A stretch of DNA of 23,456 nucleotides from a virus. The stretch is taken from positions 1-23,456 of IMG/VR virus record IMGVR_UViG_3300049736_000651. One strand, given 5' to 3'. The translations under genes and the position numbers were made by a program. Under the pieces are notes generated by a model. The model was not told where the DNA came from and searched no databases. It saw nothing but the letters and a program-made list of their open reading frames with translations. Numbering within the stretch: the stretch's first letter is position 1; the number at the start of each line of letters is the position of its first letter. Shown piece after piece: positions 14,074 to 22,788 of this stretch.

Positions 14074-15524
14074 TGAGAAAAGCTTGGGAAATTAAAACAT
14101 TTGATTATGTTGTAAATTTTTGGTTTGGTCCTAGATCAACAAAAAAAAGATATAAATACGATCCTAAGAGTAAAACAGCTAAACAATTAGCTCTTGTTTA
14201 TGGTCAATGGTACCAACAAGTTCACCATTATTATCTAGTTAATGCTCATTGTAAATTTATTAAAAATAATAATATAGATAATTTAAATAAAGTTTATTTT
14301 GTTATTAATGAGTGGGAAGAACAAGATAATTCAAAAGTATATTACGAAGTATTAGAAGTAGTTAAATGGTATGGGTTAGAAGGTAAAATTAAAGTTATAT
14401 TTCATGATAATACTAATCATTCTTATGGTGCTTGGAATAAAGGAATTAAACAATTAATTGAAGATGGAAGTAAATCTGATTATGCATTTTTATGTGAAGA
14501 TGATTATTTACCTGTTGATGAAGAATTTTACAAACCATTCTTTTTTAAATTTGATAAAGACAAAAGTAATAATGTTGGGTATATAGCTCAACATATAGAT
14601 GATGTTAAGTATCATAGAAATGTTTATAAAAAAGGTGTAGGTAGTATAAATACCCACCATACTCAAAAACATGCCGCTGTAAGTAATGGATTTTTAAATT
14701 TAAACATAGCAAAAACTATTCTTAAAAAATATAAAAATGTATTTGAATTTAACCTATCAGATTTTGAAAATGCTAATTTATCTACCAGAGCTAAAGAACA
14801 AATAATATTTACTAATTATATTACAGATGAGGGTTATAAATTAAAAAGTATTAGTGATATATGTTATGTTCCTTTTGATATTCAGAATAATAATAAAATA
14901 AAAGATTTTGGTAATATATCAGATTATTGCCCAATAAAACCTTATGAGTATGGTCCACCAAAAACAGTTTTATCTAATGGGCAAGAATTAGTAAATGATG
15001 ATAAGGAAATTAAATTTAGAGATATGACTGAATCTGATTTAAAGTGGTTTTTAGAGGTAAGAAATGATGATTCAACTAGAAATTTTTTATTAGATAATAG
15101 TATATTTAGTTTAAATGAAGCTCAAGAATGGTTTAAAAATTTAGACAAAACACTATTCCCATATCAGATTATATCACGTATAGAAAGAAAGTATATTCAA
15201 AATGAAGGAAATTATTTACGTCAAAAATCTAATTTTTTTGAAATTGAACTTCCTATTGGTTATACTAGAAGATATATGACTGAAATTAATGGCGAAGAAA
15301 TAATTGAATTAGGATGTGACATTCATCCTAAACATAGAAGAAAAGGATATGCTAAAAAAGCTTATATTCATATGTTATCTCAACTTGAAACTGCCTCTTT
15401 ATGGGTTTTTGAAGATAACTTTGCTCGTAATCTATATTTTGAATTAGGTTTTAGAGATAATGGAGTAACTAAAATAAACAGAGGTAGAAAAGAATATCAA
15501 ATGGTATGGAAAAGAAAGATTTAA
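14073..15524 (+). CDS. Fusion: GT-A-like glycosyltransferase plus GNAT acetyltransferase
   Basis: A 483-residue two-domain protein. Residues 1 to about 300 look like a GT-A domain: YGAWNKGIKQL at 118-128, then FLCEDDYLP with acidic E142-D143-D144 as the metal site, and a 'HAAVSNGFLNLNIAK' segment. Residues about 312-483 are a GNAT domain: EIKFRDMTESDLKWFLEVRN at the start, the acetyl-CoA-binding HPKHRRKGYAKKAY at 418-431, and ARNLYFELGFRDNG near the end. This would allow one protein to transfer a sugar and acylate it. Its GT half resembles the C-terminal half of the fusion at 18103-19569. The start shares bases with the previous stop (TAATG). Confidence 0.8.
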   Translation: MRKAWEIKTFDYVVNFWFGPRSTKKRYKYDPKSKTAKQLALVYGQWYQQVHHYYLVNAHCKFIKNNNIDNLNKVYFVINEWEEQDNSKVYYEVLEVVKWYGLEGKIKVIFHDNTNHSYGAWNKGIKQLIEDGSKSDYAFLCEDDYLPVDEEFYKPFFFKFDKDKSNNVGYIAQHIDDVKYHRNVYKKGVGSINTHHTQKHAAVSNGFLNLNIAKTILKKYKNVFEFNLSDFENANLSTRAKEQIIFTNYITDEGYKLKSISDICYVPFDIQNNNKIKDFGNISDYCPIKPYEYGPPKTVLSNGQELVNDDKEIKFRDMTESDLKWFLEVRNDDSTRNFLLDNSIFSLNEAQEWFKNLDKTLFPYQIISRIERKYIQNEGNYLRQKSNFFEIELPIGYTRRYMTEINGEEIIELGCDIHPKHRRKGYAKKAYIHMLSQLETASLWVFEDNFARNLYFELGFRDNGVTKINRGRKEYQMVWKRKI

Positions 15525-16303
15525 AATTTTTAATTATATTTTTTTATTATAATAGACCTGATATGGTCAGGAATGCTTTAAATAGTATTAATAAATTAAC
15601 CTACAAAAACTTTGAAGTAGCATTTATTGATGACGGAAGTGAAACAGCGGGAGAACCCATTGTTAGAAGCATTTTAAAACCTAGTTTTCTAAAGAAAGTA
15701 AAATTTATTAATACAAATGATACAATTGAAGCTAAAATAGCTAGAGAAGGTAGTGAAATAGGAAAATATGCAAATGAAGCAATTAAAGAATCTGATGCTG
15801 ATATAGTTTTAATGTTATGTGATGATGATGCATTAGTTCCTGATTATTTAAACAGTCTAAACCGTTTTTATCAGTATAATCCTAAAATTCATTATGCTTA
15901 TTGTAAATTAAAATATTATAACCCAACAGAAACGAGTTATACACGAGCTAAACCGAATGAAGAGGATATAACTAATAAATTAATAAATCCAGTTACCAAC
16001 CTAGATTCATCTCAGGTAAGTTGGAGAAGACAAAGTATGTTAGATAAAGACTTTTGGTTTCCACACCCTAGAACTAGAAATTTAGACGCAGTAATGTTTG
16101 TGCATCTATGGCATCATTATAAACATTGTGCACCATTAAAAGAATATGGTCAATATAAAGCAATTTTTGATGATCAATTAGGTAATAGAAACCATGGATT
16201 CTACCAGTTAGATAAATGGACTGATTATAGTAAGTATGCGGGTGTTGAAAAATCACCTTTAGATAATGATCCTTATGAAGAATACAGAATCACCTCCAGA
16301 TAG
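15506..16303 (+). CDS. Glycosyltransferase family 2 (GT-A fold)
   Basis: A 265-residue GT2 protein. LKFLIIFFYYNRPDMVRNAL at 6-25 and FIDDGSE at 40-46 (D42, D43) form the nucleotide-binding part. MLCDDDALVPDYL with D106-D108 is the metal-binding motif. The C-terminal region (DAVMFVHLWHHYKHCAPL) would face the acceptor. The hydrophobic N-terminus is a beta strand of the fold, not a signal peptide. The ATG at 15506 overlaps the end of the upstream fusion gene, and the gene's 3' end overlaps the sulfotransferase by up to 38 bases. Confidence 0.85.
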   Translation: MEKKDLKFLIIFFYYNRPDMVRNALNSINKLTYKNFEVAFIDDGSETAGEPIVRSILKPSFLKKVKFINTNDTIEAKIAREGSEIGKYANEAIKESDADIVLMLCDDDALVPDYLNSLNRFYQYNPKIHYAYCKLKYYNPTETSYTRAKPNEEDITNKLINPVTNLDSSQVSWRRQSMLDKDFWFPHPRTRNLDAVMFVHLWHHYKHCAPLKEYGQYKAIFDDQLGNRNHGFYQLDKWTDYSKYAGVEKSPLDNDPYEEYRITSR

Positions 16304-17204
16304 AAGGTCAAATTTCCTTCATTATTATGCGGAACCAAATTTCCGTATTAATGATTCGTTATGGAAGTATTGTCCTTCTGATCATTTACTTCATATTCAT
16401 ATTCCTAAATGTGCTGGTACTTGGTTAAAACAAATCGTTTATAATTCTCAATCTGGTACTCATAGATTTAATCATGGTCACCTTCCTGCTGGAATACAAA
16501 AGAAAATGTTAGAAGAAAGAGGTTTTAAATGGGATCAATTTAAACCTTGGGCTATTGTAAGAAATCCTTGGGATAGATTATGGTCAGCTTATAAATATAC
16601 TAAATGGGGTGGGTCCGAAGTTAATTTAAGACCTGTAATGGAGACAAGAGGTAAAATGCAATGGAGAGGTCAAAATTGGAAAAGAAATGGAGAAGTATTT
16701 ATAGGTTATAAAGGTGTTTTACCAATCCACCACTATAATTTGCAACATTTATTTGATATGGAAAAGGAATCTACAGAAAAAGTAGAACTTGGTTGGTTAA
16801 AGAATTCAACTATAGGCCATAATTTTAAATCTTATGTTACTAATTTATATAACAGAATCCCAGGTAAAAGTATAAGTAAATCTGATAATATTCCTTGGTG
16901 GCGACAAATAGAAAAAAATATTTATTTAGATCCTCAACTTTGTTTTTTAAGGGAAATGCCTGAAAAAGGTGAAGTGATTGTTCCACATTTATTTCGTTCT
17001 AATGAAATTAAAAAGTTTTTAAAATGGGCACAAGATAATAGTAAGGATAAGTTTATGACACAAAGATCATCTGATAAGAAATCTTATAATAAATCATCTA
17101 ATCAAATTCACTATACTAATGTTTATGATGATGATATGATTAATATGGTAGGTGAATTATATAAGAAAGATATTGAATATTTAAATTACAGTTTTGAAGA
17201 ATAA
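16266..17204 (+). CDS. Sulfotransferase (PAPS-dependent)
   Basis: A 312-residue sulfotransferase, which would move sulfate from PAPS to a hydroxyl, most likely on a sugar. The 5'-phosphosulfate-binding motif is HIPKCAGTWLKQ at 45-56. The 3'-phosphate-binding motif is WAIVRNPWDRLWSAY at 95-109. HLF at 234-236 with RSNE is a typical later block. Start is ATG at 16266 or 16275; later methionines (from residue 81) would remove the PAPS site, so the overlap with the GT2 gene is real. PAPS itself would have to come from the host, since no ATP sulfurylase or APS kinase is present here. Sulfated glycans are common in marine bacteria and algae. Confidence 0.85.
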   Translation: MILMKNTESPPDRRSNFLHYYAEPNFRINDSLWKYCPSDHLLHIHIPKCAGTWLKQIVYNSQSGTHRFNHGHLPAGIQKKMLEERGFKWDQFKPWAIVRNPWDRLWSAYKYTKWGGSEVNLRPVMETRGKMQWRGQNWKRNGEVFIGYKGVLPIHHYNLQHLFDMEKESTEKVELGWLKNSTIGHNFKSYVTNLYNRIPGKSISKSDNIPWWRQIEKNIYLDPQLCFLREMPEKGEVIVPHLFRSNEIKKFLKWAQDNSKDKFMTQRSSDKKSYNKSSNQIHYTNVYDDDMINMVGELYKKDIEYLNYSFEE

Positions 17205-18103
17205 TGTTACAGTTTAAGTTATATAAAGATAAAATTTACAATTCAGGTGAAGTTGAAAAACTAGGCATAGCAGTAGAAAAACTTTTACCTGAATATACAT
17301 TACCAAAAGATTATAGTGGTTGGTTTCCATTTACACGTTTATGTTTTTCTTTAGGTGATTGGGCTATTATCAGTGGGTTACCTGAGGCATTAAAAATAAA
17401 ATATCCTAAAATAAAAATTGCTTTACCATCTAATGAATATTTAACTAAAATTTTTGATAATTTGGATACTTGGAGTTATGGTAATAATAATCCATTAGAT
17501 TATTTAGATATAATATTTAAAAATAATCCTTATATAGACTATAGATTTAACCCAGGAGATTTTGATATAATTTATACGGATCATGATAGAGCTTATACAA
17601 ATGATATTAACATACCTTTAGCTGAACAAATATTATTAAGATTTGGTTTAAGTCAAGATGAAGTTAATAATGTTGACTGTAGGCCTAATTTATTTTTTGA
17701 TAGAGATGAAATACCAAATCCTGACATTAAAGATGAATATGGGTGTTTATTATTTGCTTCTAGAATAGATAAATTAAAAGGCAGATGGGATGATAAAAAC
17801 TTGATTAAAGAAGCTAGGAAATACAAAGATATTCCCGTATATTATTATAGTGAATTTGATTTGAAAGATACTGAATGGGATGAATTATTTCCTATTCGTT
17901 ATGATTTATCAAGATTAAATTTAAGAGAACAATTAGTTATTAAATCTAGAGCAAAATTTAATATAGGTTATCAAGCAGGAATGAATGATGCTGTTAGTAG
18001 ACATTCTAATAATATTATTTTAACTCCTTATGATAATGTAAAAGAAAATATAATAAGAAATGTTAAATACATCCATCTTGATGGAAAAATAAAACAAATA
18101 TAA
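17204..18103 (+). CDS. GT9-like (heptosyltransferase-type) glycosyltransferase
   Basis: A 299-residue protein with the outline of a GT-B transferase of the GT9/heptosyltransferase type. Near residues 48-76 is 'CFSLGDWAIISGLPEALK' followed by KYPKIKIALPSNEY, which matches the glycine-containing first loop and second strand of GT9. The C-terminal half begins near 'GCLLFASRIDKLKGRWDD'. It ends with 'KSRAKFNIGYQAGMNDAVSR' and 'NNIILTPYDN', the donor-site part where GT9 proteins have S/G-x-x-H/A-G. Identity to the family is low, so a related GT-B class is possible. It shares its start base with the sulfotransferase stop (TAATG). Confidence 0.65.
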   Translation: MLQFKLYKDKIYNSGEVEKLGIAVEKLLPEYTLPKDYSGWFPFTRLCFSLGDWAIISGLPEALKIKYPKIKIALPSNEYLTKIFDNLDTWSYGNNNPLDYLDIIFKNNPYIDYRFNPGDFDIIYTDHDRAYTNDINIPLAEQILLRFGLSQDEVNNVDCRPNLFFDRDEIPNPDIKDEYGCLLFASRIDKLKGRWDDKNLIKEARKYKDIPVYYYSEFDLKDTEWDELFPIRYDLSRLNLREQLVIKSRAKFNIGYQAGMNDAVSRHSNNIILTPYDNVKENIIRNVKYIHLDGKIKQI

Positions 18104-19569
18104 TGGCATACCTAACAAGTGAATTACAATCAAAATATCAATTTAATATTGATGTAGTTACCCAATTAGAAAAAGAATTTGGTGATGATTATTATGATCT
18201 AGAAGCTGAATTTAATGATTATTGGAATAATGTATTAATGAATCAAATTATCCATGAATCATCAGGTGGTCAAGGTAAATTTGCGGGTGCAGGTCCTATT
18301 GATTATAATGAAGCAAAAGTAATTTACTTTTATATTAGATTAAGAAAACCTAGAAATGTATTAGAAATAGGTTTTGCTAGTGGTGTAAGTTCTTCTTTAA
18401 TAGCTAAAGCTTTAGAGGTAAATGGTAAAGGAAAACTATACACTGGGGATTTGAATAGTGCCCCAGATCATAAATGGATAGTATCTGATTTTAAATATTA
18501 TATTGAAAAAGGTATTATCATACCTACTTACCCTATTGATGGGGTTCAATTTGTAGAAGAATTTGATAGTAAAATACCTATTGATTTAACATTTTCAGAT
18601 GCAAGCCATGAAAAATCATTTTGTTTTCATTTAGCTTGTTCATTAAGTGAAAAATATCCTGATGCTTTACATTTGTATCATGAATATTCATTTTCACCTT
18701 TGTCTACTGGTAGTTTTAAACAATTTATTAGTGCTAAGCATAACCACCAACATCAAACATTTTATGAACGTGAAGCGTTTGAAGAGCATTTTGATGAAGA
18801 TTACTATCACCATTATGGTTTTTATGGTAGTTGTGGTTTAGGTGTAGTTAAAAAAAGAGAACAAAGTGTAGCTATGAAAGTATATTATAGATTATCTAAT
18901 TTAGAAGCGAGTATTACTAAAAGAAAAATAAAAAACGCAACTAAAGAACATTGTTTAAATAATTGTATTTTTGAATTTGGTAAAGAAAATATAACTATAA
19001 TTGGAGATAAATTAAATGATGAAACTAGAGATTATGTTAATAGTTTAGATTTAAGATTAGTTGAAGTAAATAATGGAACGGGTGCTGGTACATTTAGAGA
19101 TGCATTAAATTTAGCTATTGAAGAAAATGATGATGATACAATGGTTTATTTACTAGAAGATGATTTTCTCCATAAACCAGGTTCTAAAAAATTATTAAAA
19201 GAAGGTATTAGACGTTATAAAATGTACACTACATTATATGACCACCCAGATAAATATATTAATGCTAGAGATGGAGGTAATCCTCAGATTGACATGAATG
19301 CTGAAATAACTAGGGTATCTAGAACAAAGTCCGTACATTGGAAGTTAACAAATAGTACAGTTATGAGTTTTGCTACTTATGTATCTAGACTTAAAGAAGA
19401 TATGGATTTAATTCAAAAGTATTCAAGTGATAAAATTACAGATTCATATGGTTTTTTCACTGAATTAATTAATACAAAACAAATAGGTGTAGTAAGTAGT
19501 ATTCCTGGTTATTCAACACATTGTGAAACTAATTGGCTATCACCTCTAACAGATTGGACAACAGTATGA
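18103..19569 (+). CDS. Fusion: SAM methyltransferase plus GT-A-like glycosyltransferase
   Basis: A 488-residue two-domain protein. Residues about 70-245 are a class I SAM-dependent methyltransferase: NVLEIGFASGVSSSLIAKAL at 85-104 is motif I, TGDLNSAPDH at 114-123 carries the acidic D116, and DLTFSDASHEKSF at 161-173 is motif IV. Residues about 270-488 resemble a GT-A glycosyltransferase: GAGTFRDALNLAIEEN, then VYLLEDDFLHKPG with E352-D353-D354, and a C-terminal HCETNWLSPL. The methyltransferase half resembles the sugar or cephalosporin-hydroxylase-type family. It probably methylates and extends the same glycan. The TGA overlaps the next ATG (ATGA at 19566-19569). Confidence 0.78.
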   Translation: MAYLTSELQSKYQFNIDVVTQLEKEFGDDYYDLEAEFNDYWNNVLMNQIIHESSGGQGKFAGAGPIDYNEAKVIYFYIRLRKPRNVLEIGFASGVSSSLIAKALEVNGKGKLYTGDLNSAPDHKWIVSDFKYYIEKGIIIPTYPIDGVQFVEEFDSKIPIDLTFSDASHEKSFCFHLACSLSEKYPDALHLYHEYSFSPLSTGSFKQFISAKHNHQHQTFYEREAFEEHFDEDYYHHYGFYGSCGLGVVKKREQSVAMKVYYRLSNLEASITKRKIKNATKEHCLNNCIFEFGKENITIIGDKLNDETRDYVNSLDLRLVEVNNGTGAGTFRDALNLAIEENDDDTMVYLLEDDFLHKPGSKKLLKEGIRRYKMYTTLYDHPDKYINARDGGNPQIDMNAEITRVSRTKSVHWKLTNSTVMSFATYVSRLKEDMDLIQKYSSDKITDSYGFFTELINTKQIGVVSSIPGYSTHCETNWLSPLTDWTTV

Positions 19570-20366
19570 TAAGTTTAATTATACCAACATATAGAAATCC
19601 TGATTATTTACATTTATGTTTACGATCAGCTATTGAACAGCAAAAAAATAAAAATGAAATTATTGTAGCTGTAGATGGGTTTATGGAAGAATCTAGAGAT
19701 GTTCTAGATGATTTTATTGATGATATAAAAATTTTAGATTTAGGTCATAATCAAGGCATGCAAACAGCCCTTAATTTAGCTGTTATGAATGCCACTAATG
19801 AAAAAATTTGTATTATTAACGATGATAATGTTTTATGTAAAGGTTGGGATGAAATAATTGAATCGGAATTAAATGAAAAACAAGTATTAACTATAAATCA
19901 AATTGAACCTACTGGACCTGGTATATTTAACTTCCCAGTTAAAGATTTAGGACGTACTCCAAAAGATTTTAAGTATGATGAATTTATAGAATATGAGTTA
20001 AGATTAAGAGAAAAAGATATATTAACTAGAGATGGAGGAATATTTCCATTTGCAATGTATAAAAAAGATTATATGATTGTAGGTGGATTTGATACAATGT
20101 ATCAATCACCCTTTATTTGTGATTGGGATTTTTTCCTAAAATTAGATCTTAATAATATTGCTTTTTATAGAACACATTCAGGACATTTTTATCATTTTGG
20201 TAGTACAGCTACTAAAAATGGTAAAGAAGGAGAAAAATTTAGAGCTACTGAAGGACCAGCAGCTGAAATATTTATGTATAAATGGGGTATTCCACCTAGG
20301 TTATTTAAAAATTTATCACATAACCCAAAGGACAATAAAGTAGTAAAAGGTATTAAATATGAGTAA
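19566..20366 (+). CDS. Glycosyltransferase family 2 (GT-A fold)
   Basis: A 266-residue GT2 protein. MISLIIPTYRNPDYLHLCL at 1-19 is the classic GT2 opening, AVDGF at 35-39 (D37) contacts the nucleotide, and CIINDDNVLCKGWDE with D86-D87 is the metal site. 'GGFDTMYQSPFICDWDFFLK' is the usual acceptor-side block. The ATG at 19566 is preferred to a TTG at 19533 because it places the IIPTYRN strand at the N-terminus and gives the ATGA coupling seen elsewhere in this cluster. The 3' end overlaps the epimerase start by 8 bases. Confidence 0.9.
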   Translation: MISLIIPTYRNPDYLHLCLRSAIEQQKNKNEIIVAVDGFMEESRDVLDDFIDDIKILDLGHNQGMQTALNLAVMNATNEKICIINDDNVLCKGWDEIIESELNEKQVLTINQIEPTGPGIFNFPVKDLGRTPKDFKYDEFIEYELRLREKDILTRDGGIFPFAMYKKDYMIVGGFDTMYQSPFICDWDFFLKLDLNNIAFYRTHSGHFYHFGSTATKNGKEGEKFRATEGPAAEIFMYKWGIPPRLFKNLSHNPKDNKVVKGIKYE

Positions 20367-21384
20367 AAAAACAGTTTTAATTACAGGTGTAGCAGGTTTA
20401 CTAGGTAGTAGGCTAGCTGATTGGATTATTGAAAATAAATCTGATGAATATGAAGTCATAGGTGTAGATGATTTAAGTGGAGGTTATAAAGAAAACATAC
20501 ATCCAGATGTTAAATTTTGGCAAATGGATTTAGTTAACCATCCAATTGAAAATATATTTGAAGCACATAAAATTGACTATGTATATCATTTTGCTGCTTA
20601 TGCTGCTGAAGGATTATCGCCTTTTATACGTGGATATAATTATGATAATAACTTAAAGGCAACCGCTCGCATAGTTAATGAATGTATAAAAAACGACGTT
20701 AAAAGATTGGTATTTACGTCTACAATGGCTGTTTATGGTCATGGAGAAGGTGGTATATTTCATGAAGATATGATAAGAAACCCAATTGATCCTTATGGTA
20801 TTGCTAAAATGGCGTGTGAAAGAGATATTGAAGTCGCAAATGAACAACATGGTTTAGATTATTGTATAATCAGACCCCATAATGTGTTTGGTGCTAAACA
20901 AAATATTTGGGATAAATATAGAAATGTACTTGGTATTTGGATGTATTATATTTTAAATAAACAACCTATTACTATTTTTGGTAATGGTACTCAACGTAGA
21001 GCTTTTAGTTATATAGATGATTCAGTAGAGCCTTTATTTAATGCTCATTTAGAACCCAAAGCATCAAAACAAATTATTAATTTAGGAGGTACAATTGATT
21101 ATAGTATATTAGATTGTTCTATTGCCCTAAAAAATGTTGTTGCTAAAGATACAGGTAAAAGACCTGAAACAGTATTTTTAGAAAAAAGACATGAAGTACA
21201 TACAGCTGTTCCTACTTGGCAAAAGTCAGTTGATATATTAGGTTTTGAACATAAAACATCATTAGAAGATGGTTTAGCTAAAATGTGGCAATGGGCTAAA
21301 GCACAACCAATGAGAGAAAGATTTGTATGGGAAAATTATGAAATAGAAAAAGGTATATATAGTTTTTGGAAAAATAAAAAATAA
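20359..21384 (+). CDS. NAD-dependent sugar-nucleotide epimerase/dehydratase (GalE-like SDR)
   Basis: A 341-residue extended short-chain dehydrogenase. It has the NAD-binding GVAGLLG at 10-16, D37 in VDDLSGG, HFAAYAAE at 77-84, the catalytic STMAVYG at 121-127, and Y146-x3-K150 (YGIAK). The 'RPHNVFGAKQN' and 'GNGTQRRAFSYIDD' blocks are typical of UDP-glucose/UDP-GlcNAc 4-epimerases and related enzymes. It would invert or dehydrate a nucleotide sugar to feed the glycosyltransferases. It is adjacent to a UDP-glucose dehydrogenase-like gene, so a uronic-acid branch is plausible. The exact substrate is not clear from sequence. Confidence 0.9.
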   Translation: MSKKTVLITGVAGLLGSRLADWIIENKSDEYEVIGVDDLSGGYKENIHPDVKFWQMDLVNHPIENIFEAHKIDYVYHFAAYAAEGLSPFIRGYNYDNNLKATARIVNECIKNDVKRLVFTSTMAVYGHGEGGIFHEDMIRNPIDPYGIAKMACERDIEVANEQHGLDYCIIRPHNVFGAKQNIWDKYRNVLGIWMYYILNKQPITIFGNGTQRRAFSYIDDSVEPLFNAHLEPKASKQIINLGGTIDYSILDCSIALKNVVAKDTGKRPETVFLEKRHEVHTAVPTWQKSVDILGFEHKTSLEDGLAKMWQWAKAQPMRERFVWENYEIEKGIYSFWKNKK

Positions 21385-21387
21385 ATT

Positions 21388-22224
21388 ATGAATATAGGAA
21401 TAATAGGTCAAGGTTTTGTTGGTAATGCTATTTACCAAAAATTAAGTAAATATTATAAAGTATTTACTTATGATATTCAAGCTAAATTATGTAATAGTGA
21501 TTTGCCTGAAGTATTAGAAAGATGTAAAATTATATTTGTGTGTTTACCAACACCAATGAATAAAGATGGTTCTTGTAATTTAGATATATTAGATGGAACT
21601 TTAGAAGAAATTAATAGAGCAAGTAAGGAAGTAGAAGATAGAATAGTAGTAATTAAATCTACTATAATACCTGGTTCAACAGATAATTTTCAACTAGATT
21701 ATCCTTACATAGATATAGTTTTTAATCCTGAATTTTTAACTGAAGCTAATGCCGTTGATGATTTTGAAAATCAAACAAGATTATTATTAGGAGGACGTAA
21801 AAAAGCTACTACTAAAATTAAACAAATATTTTCTGCTGCATTTAGAAAAACACCTAGAATAATTAAAACAGATGCTAAAACAGCTGAATTGGTTAAATAT
21901 GTTACAAATACATTTTTAGCTACTAAGGTTTCATTTGCTAATGAAATATATCAATTATGTGAAAGCCTAGATTTAGATTATGATAAAATAATTGAATATG
22001 CTACTCTAGATCCTAGATTAGGTGATTCACATTGGGGTGTTCCAGGACCAGATGGTGATTTTGGTTTTGGAGGACATTGTTTCCCTAAAGATTTATCTGC
22101 AATAGTAGAGATAACTAAACAAAAAAACATAACTAATAATGTATTAAAAGCTGCTCAAACAACTAATAATACTGTTCGTACGAATAGAGATTGGGAAAAG
22201 ATGAAGGGCAGAGCAATCGTATAA
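21388..22224 (+). CDS. UDP-glucose 6-dehydrogenase-like protein, short form
   Basis: A 278-residue nucleotide-sugar dehydrogenase; usual members have 390-450 residues. The NAD domain (IGIIGQGFVGNAI at 3-15, FVCLPTPMNKDG at 50-61, KSTIIPGST at 90-98) and the central domain are present. Catalytic residues appear intact: E115 (NPEFLTEA), K170 and N174 (ELVKYVTNTF), and the nucleophile C231 with K234 and D235 (GGHCFPKD). The C-terminal UDP-binding domain is missing. The stop is followed at once by the next ATG and no remnant of that domain is visible. It may work on a different substrate, depend on a partner, or be inactive. A healthy epimerase gene precedes it, 3 bases away. Confidence 0.85.
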   Translation: MNIGIIGQGFVGNAIYQKLSKYYKVFTYDIQAKLCNSDLPEVLERCKIIFVCLPTPMNKDGSCNLDILDGTLEEINRASKEVEDRIVVIKSTIIPGSTDNFQLDYPYIDIVFNPEFLTEANAVDDFENQTRLLLGGRKKATTKIKQIFSAAFRKTPRIIKTDAKTAELVKYVTNTFLATKVSFANEIYQLCESLDLDYDKIIEYATLDPRLGDSHWGVPGPDGDFGFGGHCFPKDLSAIVEITKQKNITNNVLKAAQTTNNTVRTNRDWEKMKGRAIV

Positions 22225-22788
22225 ATGGCTGAATTAATTATATTAGAAGATTTTTATTCTGACCCTGATTATGTTAGAAATTATGCTCTAAATGAGTTAG
22301 AATGGCATGATAAAAAAGGTAATCATCCTGGTAGAAGATCAGATCCGGATAGACATCCATCAGTAAAAAAATTATTAGAAGATACTATACAAAAAGAAGT
22401 TACTGATTGGGATGTTGAATGGAATTATTCCAATGGTGCTTATAATTTATGTAAAGCATGGGATAAATGTTGGATTCATTCTGATTGGGGTACTACTTAT
22501 GCCTGTGTGGTTTATCTCACACCTGATGCACCTATTGAATCAGGTACTGCTTTATACAAACATAAAAAAACTGGTTATAGAGTAAGACCAGAGGATGAGG
22601 AATTAGCTAAACAATTAGATCAAGATTCTAATGATTTTACTGCTTGGGAAATGACTGATTATGTAGGTAATGTATATAATAGGGCAGTAATTTATAAAGG
22701 TAAATATTACCATTCAGCTGTACAGTATTTTGGTAATACCGATGAATATTGTAGAATGCACCAAACATTTTTCTTCTCCACGAAATAA
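22225..22788 (+). CDS. 2-oxoglutarate/Fe(II) oxygenase-like protein (DUF6445-like), copy 2
   Basis: A 187-residue protein related to the one at 1789-2469 but about 40 residues shorter. Shared blocks include ILEDFYSDPDYVRNYAL at 6-22, VYLTPDAPIESGTALYKHK at 96-114, VGNVYNR at 147-153, and H-S-A-V-Q-Y-F-G at 163-170. The predicted iron ligands H85-x-D87 and H163 and the 2-oxoglutarate-binding R177 are all kept. Substrate unknown; hydroxylation of a glycan, protein or base would each fit. It starts right after the dehydrogenase stop, at the end of the sugar island. Like copy 1 it is followed at once by a promoter with AATAATTTGGA. Confidence 0.7.
   Translation: MAELIILEDFYSDPDYVRNYALNELEWHDKKGNHPGRRSDPDRHPSVKKLLEDTIQKEVTDWDVEWNYSNGAYNLCKAWDKCWIHSDWGTTYACVVYLTPDAPIESGTALYKHKKTGYRVRPEDEELAKQLDQDSNDFTAWEMTDYVGNVYNRAVIYKGKYYHSAVQYFGNTDEYCRMHQTFFFSTK

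Noticed and set aside
14151-16597. TATAAATA at 14151-14158 and 16590-16597, matching the T4 late promoter
   Set aside because: Both are deep inside genes with no start nearby; such strings are expected by chance in sequence this AT-rich.
17836-17850. CGTATATTATTATAG inside the GT9-like gene, resembling the promoter set
   Set aside because: No TTTG/CGTG-type box lies 19-20 bases upstream (CTAG is there) and no gene starts nearby; best explained by coding sequence.
19533-19566. TTG start at 19533 for the third GT2 protein
   Set aside because: It adds 11 residues before the family's first strand; the ATG at 19566 fits the family and the ATGA coupling used elsewhere.
4897-20343. Short + strand frames inside larger genes (4897-5115, 10110-10292, 18647-18841, 20158-20343)
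   Set aside because: They are out-of-frame shadows of groEL, a GT4, the methyltransferase fusion and a GT2, with low-complexity translations.
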